A stretch of DNA of 64,000 nucleotides. It comes from Areca catechu (lineage: Eukaryota; Streptophyta; Magnoliopsida; Arecales; Arecaceae). The DNA lies in NCBI GenBank assembly GCA_021397845.1, contig CM038039.1, positions 177,914,526-177,978,525 on the forward strand, read 5' to 3'. The stretch's first letter is position 1. The number at the start of each line of letters is the position of its first letter. Shown here piece by piece: positions 9,708-20,783 of this stretch. The notes beneath the pieces were generated by a model. That model worked only from the letters and a program-made list of their open reading frames with translations, did no database searches and was not told the origin of the DNA. The translations under genes and the position numbers were made by a program.

Positions 9708-10382
9708 TTGCACAAAGAAATTAGTAAGAAAATTAAATTAAGCAATAAAACTTACAAGCATATGGCTAATTCCCGTAAACGAGTCAAAGAATTTTATAAA
9801 GAAGACTATGTGATGATTAGGTTTAAACTTAAATGGTTCCCACTAAAAACCATGAAAAAGTTACATGCCTGCAGTGCAGGTCCTTTCAAAATAATAAAGA
9901 AAATTAGACCTAATGCCTATATGCTTGAGTTACCATCTGACTTAGGTATTAGTTCAACTTTCAATATCTCAGACCTAGTAGAGTATAAGGATCCAACAAT
10001 GATACCTAGTGAGCCTTTTGGACCTGATCCCATTTTTGAGAGAGAACCTATCCCTGAGTATCCACCAGCCACATTACTAGAACAACGAGATAGGATTGAG
10101 CAAATTCTGGATGACAAGACTATCACATCTTGGAAGAAAGACTATCAACGCTATTTGGTTCGTTGGCAAAGTCGACTAGAATCTGAAGACTCATGGATCA
10201 CTTGAGAGGATTTACAAAGGATTAACCCAGACTTACTAGAATACTACCAAAGTCAAGTTGACCCATACTCAACAGGGTCGAGTCCTTCCCACCCTGGGAG
10301 AATTGGTGCGAGCACCAGAGTTCATAAGAGACTTCAAGCAAACCATATCAACCCAAGCTCCATATGGATTGCAAGTGAATAA
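9708..10382 (+). pseudogene. Integrase C-terminus and chromodomain (B)
   Basis: The integrase tail (HKEISKKIKLSNKTYKHMA, VKEFYKEDYVMIRF, GPFKIIKKIRPNAYMLELP, GISSTFNISDLVEYKD) is followed by a chromodomain with IEQILDDKTIT, DYQRYLVRWQSRL and DSWIT. A single TGA at 10203, in place of the conserved Arg codon before EDL, breaks the frame. Past it the frame continues through PPT and LTR start to TAA at 10380-10382. Catalytic integrase is absent. Confidence 0.8.
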
Positions 10383-11575
10383 ACCAAACTCTGATTTTGG
10401 TTTCAACTTTGTGTTACTTTTAGCATGATTCCATGAGTCCTTTAATTTCAGCATGAGTCCATGAGTCCTGTAATTAGAGTCTAGTCAACTTTAATTTCAA
10501 TTTAGTCATGTAATTTGCTTAAGTTAGGTTCAATTTGTTTAAGTTAAGTTCAATTAGGCAAGTTGGGTTCAAAATTAAGTAAGATCAAGTCCACGAAGCT
10601 TGAAGATTGGATGGAGTAAACCACCTTAACCACCAGGCCAAGTTGGAATGCCACATCACTATGCCAAGATGGATGCCACCTCACCTCCTCCATGCCAAGA
10701 TAGGATGACACCTCACCTCCTATGCCACATCACTCCATTTGGTCATCCAAATTCAATTTTAAATTTAAGTTGGAACTTTCCTCTTATATCTCTACTCTTC
10801 ATGCATGAATTCCACTTATCCCTCTACTTTCACTCTACTTTTTAAGCTTGTAATTTGAATTTGAAAGGGCTAAAGAAGTCTATAAATACCCCTAACCCTC
10901 TTGTAATCAAATTATTATGATGAATTAATGAAAGTTTCTTTTCTTCTTCCATTTGCTTGTTGCATTTGTCACTCCATGAGAAAGAGGGTGTGAGGCCTAA
11001 CAATCCATCCAAGATGCCAACCCTACATCCACCCAAGACACCAACCCTTCATACATCCAAGACACCAATCATTCACCCAAGGAGATGCCAACCATTCATC
11101 CAAGGAGATGCCAAGCACCATCTTGCTTCCCCTCCTTTCAGTTCTTCTCAACTCTCTTTTCCTTTCAATCCTTCCACGGCCACTAATATTTTTTATTGCA
11201 AGATGCTCTATGATCTCGAGCTGAAGAGAAGGTTTGCTTTACTTCAGAACCATCTATGTTAGGAGTCATCCATCCAAGGAGTGATAGTCTTCAAGTCCAA
11301 TAGTCAATCCTTGGAGTGCTAAAATTAAACCACCACCAAAAGTGTGAGAGCTCATTGTTGGTAAGTGAACCCTTCCTAGACTCTTAGGTCTGATTATTTG
11401 AAGGTACATATATTAGTTAGAATGGTTTATCAACCATTATGTCTTTTCAAATTTTGATTGAATGGAAACTACATTACGGGTAATATAACTTTCATCTAGT
11501 AGTCTCTTTCATTAAATTTATTGCTCCTTCTCATGTATGAATCTTGCTGATATTATTGAATGTCGGTAGACTCTT
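10304..11575 (+). repeat. Chromovirus B 3' LTR, right end uncertain
   Basis: It begins TGGTGCGAGCACCA after CCTGGGAGAAT. It shows patchy similarity to the LTR of G (58862-59100) up to about 11560. After that the resemblance is lost and no family end (CATCA plus primer site) appears. TATAAATA at 10881-10888 is the probable TATA box. Confidence 0.7.
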
Positions 11576-11679
11576 CTTTCAGCCATTTGGTGGGATGCCT
11601 TGGTGAGGGGCCATTAGCTAGGTTTTGATTCTAAGTGGTGAGATTTGGCAGAACCTAAAGTTCTTCAGGATGGGGATCA
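11576..11679. other. Short unassigned segment left of the copia insertion
   Basis: I could not place this in an element. It continues, after removal of the copia, into 27755 onward. The last five bases, GATCA at 11675-11679, are the left target-site duplication of the copia (right copy GATCC). Confidence 0.4.
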
Positions 11680-14023
11680 TGTTGGGAATTGTGTCCCAAA
11701 GCCAAACGCCTGGGTTGTAGGCGGTTGAGCTCAGTATTGTACTCTTTCTTTGAATTAATAAAATATACTTTTTGGCAGCTCATCACATTTTATATTTCCC
11801 TGAAATTAACTCTTTCCATGTGATGAAGTCCTTAGGACTACACTGACTTCGATATAGAGAGGATGTATCGAGTGGTCCTTAAACCCTATTCTTAATCAAA
11901 GGATATATTGTACTGGACGGCAATATATCAAGTATAGGTTATTGTAGTTCACATCGTTTGGTTGTCCTCTTGACCAAATGAGTGTGTGACACTGATGTGA
12001 TCTGCAAGTGGGATATGTGATATCTTATTGAACGTGACTCCATGCTATCCCTTTCTGCCAAAGGGATACTCACGATTGGATATTGGTATATGTGTCCCTC
12101 TGACCTGAGGTCATCACGATAGCTTGCAAGCAACTCCCTGTGCTTTGGTGTCGGACTACCCGGATTTTTAATCTGGTGACGGAAGGTTTCTGGGTACAGG
12201 CAAGTACTTGTGGAGCAGTGATGGACCAAGATGGAATTGACCTGTCCAAATAGTTTGGATTGAATGTCTCGCAGTATCTCAATTTAGCAAATCCTCGGCC
12301 GGGCAAGTCCTAGTAAAGAGTCTCTGGGCTTGCGAGGTTGAGACACGTAGTGGACTGACTCTGTCTAGTTTGGCAACCCAATCTCAGTCGTCCTGAGCAA
12401 TAGAGGTCAAAGGGATGAATTTTACGGTAACCATATGCCAGAGATTCGATAGTTTGCTCCCGCATCTTCGACCTATCCGGATGCCGGGATCCACTGCTAC
12501 ATGGTTTCTTGTGTTGGTACTAGAATTATTCTAGTGCTACCGTTTAGGTTCGAACATATTAGGTCACTCGCCATAGAGGATGACTCTCTGATCCGGATAC
12601 CGATTACGATTAGGAATCGTCTCGATTTTATGGTCACGGTATTTATTTTTGAGCACTCTTTTCCCCATCTTGCCCTTGTGTGTGTCAACCGAAAATTGTT
12701 CCAGGCTGACCAGGACTACGCCAGGATTTTTTTGAATCAGTTTTGAACCGATTCAGAGTTCGTTTCGGCCTCCAATTGGTTGTGAACCAATTGAACCAAT
12801 TTTTTGGGCTTGAACCAATTCAATTGGATTGAACCAAATGGTTAATTGAACCAATGGGATTGAACCGGTTTTGAACCGATGATCATTTTTTTCTCCCAAC
12901 CGTTTTACACGGTAAAATGCTGGCTAAACTCTCAAGCGTCCAAAGAAAGGCCAAACGACCGAAGAGAACCCGCTGGGCATCGTCTCTTCCTCTCCTCCAC
13001 CGGATGAATTTAACCTTGTTTATGGCTGGTTAAATGGGTTTTTGCCACTTGCTATCGCTTGATCTCCCGAACTCCCTGCCCTTTCCTCTCCATGCTGCCT
13101 ATTTAAACACCAGCAAGACCCCTGTTTCAAGGATGGGTTATTTTCACCGTGAGAAGAGAAAGAACACCCCAAGTGTCCTTCCGTTTAAGAGGCTTTGAGG
13201 CTTGATCCATTCTCCCATTTAGAGTGCACTTGAAGCTGGGTTTTGGGGTATGTGAGAGAGAGGAACAAGGGCTAATTCCTTCTTCTATATTGTGCTCAAA
13301 CCAGCACTGCAGCAAAGGAGTATTGCTGCAGTCCACTATGACCGTGTATCATCTTCCAGTGGCTAGCACCGCCTATGGAGTGGGATCGGAGAGCCCCCGG
13401 TGAGTCTCCCCTTTAGAGGGATTATACTTCTACTCCTGGGAGCAAGCCATGCGAGCCGGATCACCTGCAGCTGCTCTTAACGCGAAGCTGAAGTATGCTA
13501 TCCTGTTCTGCTGCAGAAAATCTGGCAGCAGACTTTGGAGGATTTTTACATTTTTTTGGCTAACATTTTCTTGCAGCTTTCAATTGGAGATCGAAGATCT
13601 CTTGTCCAAGTTGCCGCTACTGAAATTTGGGAGCAAACGGAGGTCCGGAAGGTGGTGTTACGATGCCGTTTTTCAAGCCAAAAATAGAGTTTGTTTTCAG
13701 CCCAAGGAAGAAGAAGGCTGGAATAGTTTTATTCCAGCTATTCCAGCCTATTCCAGCTTTATCCCAGAGTTATTCCAGCCAGAATAAGGTATGAAAAAAT
13801 TATTTTTTAATCATGCATGAATAGAATTTTTAATTCAAATATTTTGCAAATATTTTATATCATCATACATGCCTATTTGCAACTAGAATTAGATTAGTTT
13901 CTGGGCAGAGCAGATTTTTGCTGCACGGATTTTTAAAATATTTTTAAAATCCATTCTGCTCCCGCAGCTGTTTGCATGCCTAGTGTAGGATCATGTCAAA
14001 CCACCTGCATCTATTTTCTTTCA
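11680..14023 (+). repeat. Copia 5' LTR
   Basis: This 2.34-kb LTR starts TGTTGGGAATTGTGTCCC and ends TTTTCTTTCA one base before the primer site. It matches 25440-27749 with many substitutions and a few indels. The U3 part includes a dense patch of AACCAATT palindromic motifs at 12766-12876. Confidence 0.9.
13100..13107 (+). promoter_or_regulatory. TATA box of copia 5' LTR
   Basis: TATTTAAA sits in CCTATTTAAACACCAGC and is conserved in the 3' LTR at 26825-26832. Confidence 0.55.
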
Positions 14024-14024
14024 G

Positions 14025-14036
14025 TGGTATCAGAGC
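14025..14036 (+). other. Copia primer-binding site
   Basis: TGGTATCAGAGC, complementary to initiator-Met tRNA, follows the LTR end by one base. The stretch 14037-14421 is the untranslated leader with no recognisable feature. Confidence 0.9.
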
Positions 14037-14421
14037 AGGTTGCATGTGTAATCTAATTTCAGTTTGATTTTAGTCTAAAGGTTTCTCCCACTAATTTTCA
14101 GATTGGTAGCCTCTAACTCGAATCCGTGAATACACTTTTTCAAGTGGGTACTGAAATCCAATAGGCCATGCATGAGCCCGACTTTGGCCAGCTCACCCAT
14201 ACGAGCCTAAAGGTAGGTTCGTAAACCAATTATTTTCCTAAATAATTTTCAGTATTTCATTTTGCCCCAGAGAACACCCCAATCGGCCTTCTATTGCGGG
14301 TCTCTGGTTAGGTCCAACCATTAAAATGACAAATCCAATGCTTCCAACTAACTAAAGACCAAGCCCGACTTTTGGTTAAATTATTAATTCATACACTAAT
14401 TAGGTCTTATTATCTTTTTAG

Positions 14422-15258
14422 ATGTCTTCCAATTTATCGCTCTGGTCACTTCTCGACAACGAGAAGTTAAAGGGTTACAACTTCGATAGTTGGTATCGAA
14501 GATTGAGAATCGTTATGGAGCATGAACGGATCCTCTATGTGATAACGGATCCGGCACCTAAAATCCCTCCCGCTATTGCACGGAGTGTGGTCAGATACGC
14601 TTATCTGAAGTGGGTCTCTGATCGAACTACTGTCCGATGCATTATGTTAGCGGCGATGAAAGACGAGTTCAGTCACAAATTCGAGGAGGCCCAACCTGAT
14701 GAAATCCTTCAAAAGTTGAAGGAATCCTTTGGCACCCCGGATGATGTAGAACGGTACAAAGTGTCTTCTGCCATCTACAATTCCAAGATGCCGAATGGCA
14801 GTTCAGTCACTGATCATGTTTTGTACATGATCGAGCTGATTGAAAAGTTGGGCAAACTCGGATGCCCCTTGCACGAGCAGCTCGGCAATGATGCGAACTT
14901 GAATTCTCTTCCCTCCTCCTATCTTGATTTTCTCGATCATTGTAGAATGAACTAGCCTGCAGTCAACTACCATGGTCTTTTGGGGTTGCTGCAGACTTTT
15001 AAGAAAGACCACCAACTGAATAAGGGGGTGGTGAATTTAGTGGGAGGTAGTAGAGGTCGTCGTCCCTTTAAGAAATGGAAGAAGAAAACAAATAAAAAGG
15101 GAAAGAAGGTGCAGAATGCTCCTGGCCCTAGTCAGTCCAGGAAGTATAAGGCTGATCAATCTTCTGCAGAGTGTTTCTACTGCAAGAAGAAGGGACACTG
15201 GAAGAGGAACTGTCCTCTTTATATTGCGTCCCTTGATCCGAACATGCCAAAAAAGTAG
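14422..15258 (+). pseudogene. Copia gag
   Basis: The first ATG of the long frame gives a typical copia gag. The amino-terminal region has LKGYNFDSWYRRLRIVMEHE, the UBN2-type region ends near FDDPSS-like sequence around residue 150, and there is a basic stretch (KKWKKKTNKKGKK). A complete CCHC zinc knuckle, CFYCKKKGHWKRNC, lies near 15173-15214. In-frame TAG codons at 14953 and 15256 are the only breaks; there is no frameshift. The downstream pol continues in the same frame. Confidence 0.88.
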
Positions 15259-18074
15259 AAGTCTGCTGAACAAGGTATTTATATGATAAAACCTTGTAAT
15301 TACTCTATTGTTGATACTGCTAACTGGGTATTGGATACTGGTAGTCCAATTCATGTTTGCAATACATTACAGGGACTTCAAGTTAGGAGAAGATTTGAAG
15401 ATGGAGAATAGTTTCTGAGCTTCGGGAATGGAAATTGTGTTCCAGTACTGGCGGTCGGAGTCCTGCATCTTGTCTTTGAGTCTTGTACTGTCGAACTAGT
15501 CGATTGTCACTATTGTCCTAGTTTCATTATGAGCATAATCTCTGTTGGCCTTTTGGCCAATTGTGGTTTTGAACTATCAATAAAAGAAGATTTTTGCAAT
15601 GTTATTTTGAATAACTCTGCTATAATGAAAGCTAGATTAAATAATGGCATATGCGTACTATCAAGGCCTGTTAGTGTAATGTACACTTCTCGCAAATGCC
15701 CAAGATTAGATAATGTCAACGATTTGTATCTTTGGCACTGTAGGCTAGGTCTTATTAACCAAAATAGGATAAACAAGATGCGAGGAGATGGACTCCTCGA
15801 GGTCAGTGATTATGAATCACTGCCCACTTGTGAATCCTATTTACTTGGTAAAATGACCAAGTCACCTTTTACTGGAATAGGTGAACGAGCTACAGAACTT
15901 CTAAGTCTAATACATACTAATGTATGTGGACCGATGACAGTTAGTGCCAGAGGAGGATACAAATATTTTATTACTTTTACAGATGACTTTTCAAGGTTCG
16001 GTTATGTCTTCTTAATGAGACATAAGTCTGAGTCGTTTGAAATGTTCAAACGATACCGTAATGAAGTAGAAAAGCAATCTGGAAAAAGTATTAAAACCCT
16101 TCGATCTGATCGAGGTGGTAAATACTTATCTGGTGAATTTTTGACATATCTTGAGGAGAATGGAATTCTCTCTCAGTGGACTCCTCTAGGAACACCACAG
16201 TTGAATGGTTTGTCCGAAAGGAGGAATCGAACCTTGTTGGACAAGGTTCGATCAATGATGGGCTTTGCATCTCTGCCACTATCCTTTTGGGGATATGCAC
16301 TTCAGACAGCTTGTTACTTGTTAAATGATGTTCCAAGTAAGTCTGTTGTCTCCACTCCGTATGAGATGTGGACTGGATGTAAACCCTCAATCTCACACCT
16401 TCGAGTCTGGGGTTGTCCGGCTTACGTAAAGCATTTTGACTCGGACAAACTTGGTCTTAGGTCTGATCGGTGTTTATTCATTGGTTATCCTAAGGAAACC
16501 AAAGTATATTTCTTTTACTTGGAGAATGAACAAAAGGTGTTCGTTGCTCTTAGAGCTTTTTTTTCGGAAAAGGAGTTCCATGGAGAAGGAACTATAGACT
16601 CTAAGATTGAACTTGATGAAGTTCAGCCAATAGAAGAACCTGCACACTCTAAGGACATTGTGGAACCGGCTGTGATTGAATCACACCCAGAACCCATTCG
16701 GAGATCCGGTAGAATACCATGTCAGCCGGACAGATACTACAATTTCTTGGTCCGGGACGGTGATCCCATTGAGCTCGATGAGAAAAATGAGGATCCGATC
16801 ACCTAAATGGATGCAATTTAGAGATCAGACTCTGAGGCATGGCTTGAAGCCATGCGATCCAAAATGGAGTCCAAGGAAATCAACAATGTTTGAACATTGG
16901 TTGATCCGCCAGAAGGAATAAAATCCATCGGGTGTAAATGGATCTTTAAGAGGAAAAGGGGAACAAATGGGAAGGTAGAGACCTATAAAGCCCGTCTAGT
17001 TGCCAAGGGGTATCGTTAGTGATATGGTATCGATTATGACGAGACTTTCTCCCCTGTGGCAATGCTCAAGTCCATTCGGATCATGCTTGCTTTGGCAGCA
17101 TATTTTGATTACGAGATCTGGTAGATGGATGTCCGAACTACTTTCCTTAATGGGGAGCTGGAAGAGGAGGTGTATATGATACAGCCTGAACGGTTTACAT
17201 CCATAGATGAATCAAAAGTATGCAAGTTGCAGAGGTCCATCTATGGACTCAAGCAAGCATCTCGAAGTTGGAACTTACAGTTTGATAGGTGTATCAAATC
17301 GTATGACTTCGTTAGGAACGGAGAAAAACCGTGCATCAATAAATGGGTTAATGGTTTTGTGTTTGTATTCCTAGTACTGTATGTTGATGACATTCTCTTA
17401 ATCGGGAATGATGTCGCAGCATTACAAGGAATAAAGGTCTGGTTATCATCTCAGTTCTCCATGAAGGACTTGGGTGAAGCTTCTTACATACTAGGTATGA
17501 AGATCTATAGAGATAGATCTAAGAAGCTTTTAGGACTGTCCCAGTCTACGTACATTGATACCGTGCTGAAACGGTTCAGTAAGGAAAATTCTAAGAAAGG
17601 CTTTCTCCTGATAGGTTCTGGAATTACTCTTTCCAAGAAGGATTGTGCGACAACTCCTGAGGAAAGAGAGCGCATGAGTAGAGTACCTTATGCTTCTGCA
17701 GTAGGCTCTATCATGTATGCTATGACTTGTACTAGACCAGACGTGGCATACTCACTAGGAGTAGTGAGTAGATACCAGTCTGACCCAGGTGAGGCACATT
17801 GGAAGGTGGTTAAGTCCATCCTTAAGTATTTGAGAAATACTAAAGATCAATGGCTGATTTATGGAGAACCTGACTTAAAACTTGTGGGGTACTATGACTC
17901 CAGTTTCCAGTCGGATAGAGATGATGGTAAGAGTGTGTCAGGGTTTGTATTTATCCTAAATTGAGGAGCGATCTGCTGGAAATGTTCCAAGCAAGCAACT
18001 GTTGCAGACTCGGGATGCGAAGCAGAATACATTGCATCATCAGATGCAGCAAAGGAAGCTGTGTGGTTGGAAGT
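15259..18074 (+). pseudogene. Copia pol: protease, integrase, RT, start of RNase H
   Basis: Domains in order are as follows. Protease has WVLDTGS at about 15331. The pre-integrase zinc finger is damaged, with one His and one Cys of HHCC replaced. The integrase core has IHTNVCGPM (first catalytic Asp replaced by Asn), LRSDRGG and the LNGLSERRNRTLLD segment. RT has a WMDV-type start (broken by TAG at 17122) and an intact YVDD at about 17380. RNase H starts at DSGCEAEYIASSDA. In-frame stops occur at 15409, 16804, 16819, 16891, 17017, 17020, 17122 and 17962. The frame is otherwise unbroken over 2.8 kb. Chromovirus C enters at 18075. Confidence 0.9.
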
Positions 18075-19852
18075 TGGTGCGGGCACCAGACTCAGAAGAA
18101 GACTTCAGAGCTCCATCTGGATCTCTGATTAACCTTGCCCGAAGAATTAGGGTTTTTTTTTGGCTTGTAATAAGGGTTGACTGGATCAACTCAATTTTAG
18201 CTTGAGTCTATATTACCTACATTTTATTTTGTTGAGTCATGTTGACTCAGTAGTTGACTAGGGCTTCAACCTGGGATGTTACATTTTCTCCCAAGGCCAA
18301 GCAAGTGGGCGCCACACTCCCAGCCACACTCCCAGCCATACGCCTGAGTTCAGGGGGTGCCATATCTCCATCCAGCAGCCTTTGGTCCCCACACCACAGA
18401 TAGCAGCTTCCTTCTCTCATGCGCCAATTGAGGAGAAATCTACCAGGGGTCCACAAATCAAGGGGGCGGCTCAAGACTTTCCCAAAAGAACCAAACTATG
18501 AAAGGGAAGAAATTCTCTTGGAGAGAACTTCAAGGAGGCGCCCATTACCTGCCAGAAATATTCAAAACAAAGTTAGAAAGAGCCATAACTTGGGGAGAAA
18601 GAAAATGAGGTATCCAAAAAGGGTTGAGCCATGGAAGGAAGGAGATTTCTCTTGAAGAGCAAGGTTAGGAGGCGCCCTAATCATTCCAACTAAAGCCAGA
18701 TATAAAAGGAAACAAATTTTCTCTTGGAGGGCAAGGTTAAGAGGCGCCCAAACACTTCCAGATAAGGCCAAGCATAGAAGGAAAAAAATATTTTCTTGAA
18801 GAACCAAGCATGGAGGCGCCATCTACCTTCCTTTTATAACCCAAATCAATTTTTTTTTGGAACCTTGGCCGGCCATATGTGTATGGATTATCCTGATTTG
18901 TAGATCCCCTCCTTTAGTCCCACATGGGAAGATGTAAAACCCTACTCTCTTGTAAAGTCCTATAAATTAAACCCCTCTTGTAAGTTTAAATCAATCAGAT
19001 GAATGAAACCAAATTTTTTTGTAAGCAAACTTTGTGTTTTCTCTCTTCCGCACTTGTATCCAGGTGTTGAGCTCCGTGAGGGAGTAAAATCCGGGTTCCC
19101 CAGGAACTTTGAGGAGGTGTGAGATCTCCAAAACCCAAACCCTAGGTTAGCCACTCCACTCCCAAACCCTAGCCGCCATCACCCTTCTCTTTCAACCAAG
19201 CCCTAGCCTATTCCACTTCTCACGGCCACCCTCTCCAAGTCCAGGCAGACCACCAGCATCCAGCTCTAGTCCAGATACTTCAGATCTATAGCAATTCTAA
19301 GAGGAAGTCAGATCGGCCTCCAGGAGAATCCCGATTTCAGCAACTTCAGCTTTCAAGTTCTTCAACCTGGTAAATCTTTTCTTGAGTATCTGAATTCCAT
19401 CACTTGTTCCTCTTCTTTCCCAGATCTTGAGTCCAGGAGAAGCCGACCAAACCACAAGACCAGTATTGGAGGGTCCATTGCGAAGATAGCCGACTCCGAG
19501 GATCCCACAATCTGCTCGAGAGAGTTCTTCCACCAAAATCCTGAGAAGATCACTGTCTGGTTAGTAAACCATCTCTCCTCTCTATTTCTGTTCTGTTGAA
19601 AGTTCAGAGCGAAACCCTAGGTCTGGGAGTTTCTCAACCCCCAGTGATCCGTTACTTCTGAACTACTCTGATAATTTAGTTTCTTCTAAACTGTGCTTTC
19701 AATCCTTACCTAGTTTCCTTCAACTTAGTTTAGCTTTATTTTGAGTCAAAGCCAATTTCTGAAATATTAAAAAAAATATATATATATAAAAAAAAAAGGA
19801 TTAATCTTAATTTTACTTCCGCATACGCTTCTTTGTTCTTTGTTCTGCATTA
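18075..19852 (+). repeat. Chromovirus C 5' LTR
   Basis: It begins TGGTGCGGGCACCA and ends TTCTGCATTA, against TTCTGCATCA in the 3' copy. TATAAATTA at 18961-18969 is the probable TATA box. Three telobox motifs (AAACCCTA) lie downstream at 19137, 19164 and 19612. Confidence 0.9.
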
Positions 19853-19856
19853 TTTT

Positions 19857-19899
19857 TGGTATCAGAGCTTCCATTCTGCATCATTTTTGGTATCAGAGC
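19857..19899 (+). other. Duplicated primer-binding site (C)
   Basis: TGGTATCAGAGC occurs at 19857-19868 and again at 19888-19899. A 31-base unit covering the LTR end (TTCTGCAT), a T run and the primer site is repeated in tandem. Elements A and F have one copy. Confidence 0.85.
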
Positions 19900-20353
19900 C
19901 CTGTCTAGGGTTTCTGTTTGATTGCTTTTTTGAGTCTCTCTCTTTTTACTTTGTCTGCTCGAAGTAGACTCCCCAGGACATCCGGCCCTAGGAACGAAGC
20001 GAGGTGCAAACCTCCTCTTCCCATTCCACGGGGTGTTCCTAGGGCGTGTAGGGGATCCGTTGGGTTATAACTTCATAGCAGGAATTGTAAACGGGGAAGT
20101 GCTCTGTTTTCAGCCCGTAATTTCCTTATTGGAGGAATTATTTCTCACTACAGGTAACTCTAAATTTGGTTATTTTTGTTTTACTGAAACCAGTATAATT
20201 AAAACTAATTTTCATAATTTTCTTATGATTTATTGATTTCTGTGCGATTTTTGAGAATTAAATTACTGCAACTCTATTTTTGTGTTCTGCAATCCAATTA
20301 TTTTTGAGTGTTCATCTCTTAATTCATCTTAAGGGCATTTGAGCATCTAAGAT

Positions 20354-20380
20354 AAGGGGAGGAGTTGATAACCTCTCCTT
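20354..20380 (+). other. Conserved leader hairpin (C)
   Basis: AAGGGGAGG and CCTCTCCTT can pair at all nine positions, one as G-U, around the 9-nt loop AGTTGATAA. It is homologous to 1826-1852. Confidence 0.65.
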
Positions 20381-20599
20381 AGCCCAAAACCACCACCCAC
20401 TCATTCGAACCTAAGCCTTTAATCTAAAAATCGATTAGACCTAATTTGCCCTAGTGGGCTAGGGACATCAACAACTCGGGTCAAGGCTAGTGTTGAGTCA
20501 GTTTGTCTAGTTACTCTGTGTGTGCTTTGTACTCAGTGTCTAGAACGGTGGTTCAGGGACTACGTCCCGAAGGGCTTGTATGCTGGTCCGCCTACCTGG

Positions 20600-20614
20600 C
20601 CAATCACTGATTGG
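20600..20614 (+). other. Second leader inverted repeat (C)
   Basis: CCAATCA and TGATTGG are separated by one base. The same element is present in A and F. Confidence 0.5.
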
Positions 20615-20783
20615 TGTCTAGGATTGGCAATTAGGGACCTAACACTCCCCTTACACCTGCCTGGCTGAGTCCTGAGTTACTACAGGCTAGCTTGCCACTC
20701 TGATTGGGCATCTAGTTTGGGCTCTAGGTCTAGTTAGCCCGTAGTCGTTCAGTTGAGTCTCATTTTGTGTGTTTGCTTGCATC

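Larger units (their letters stand above)
19900..20783 (+). other. Chromovirus C leader
   Basis: Untranslated, related to the leaders of A and F. It includes the hairpins at 20354-20380 and 20600-20614. Only short ORFs are present. Confidence 0.7.

Noticed and set aside
13449..13787. 112-codon ORF in the copia LTR, partly repeated at 27309-27512
   Set aside because: It lies in the LTR, is interrupted differently in the second copy, and shows no protein feature beyond chance.
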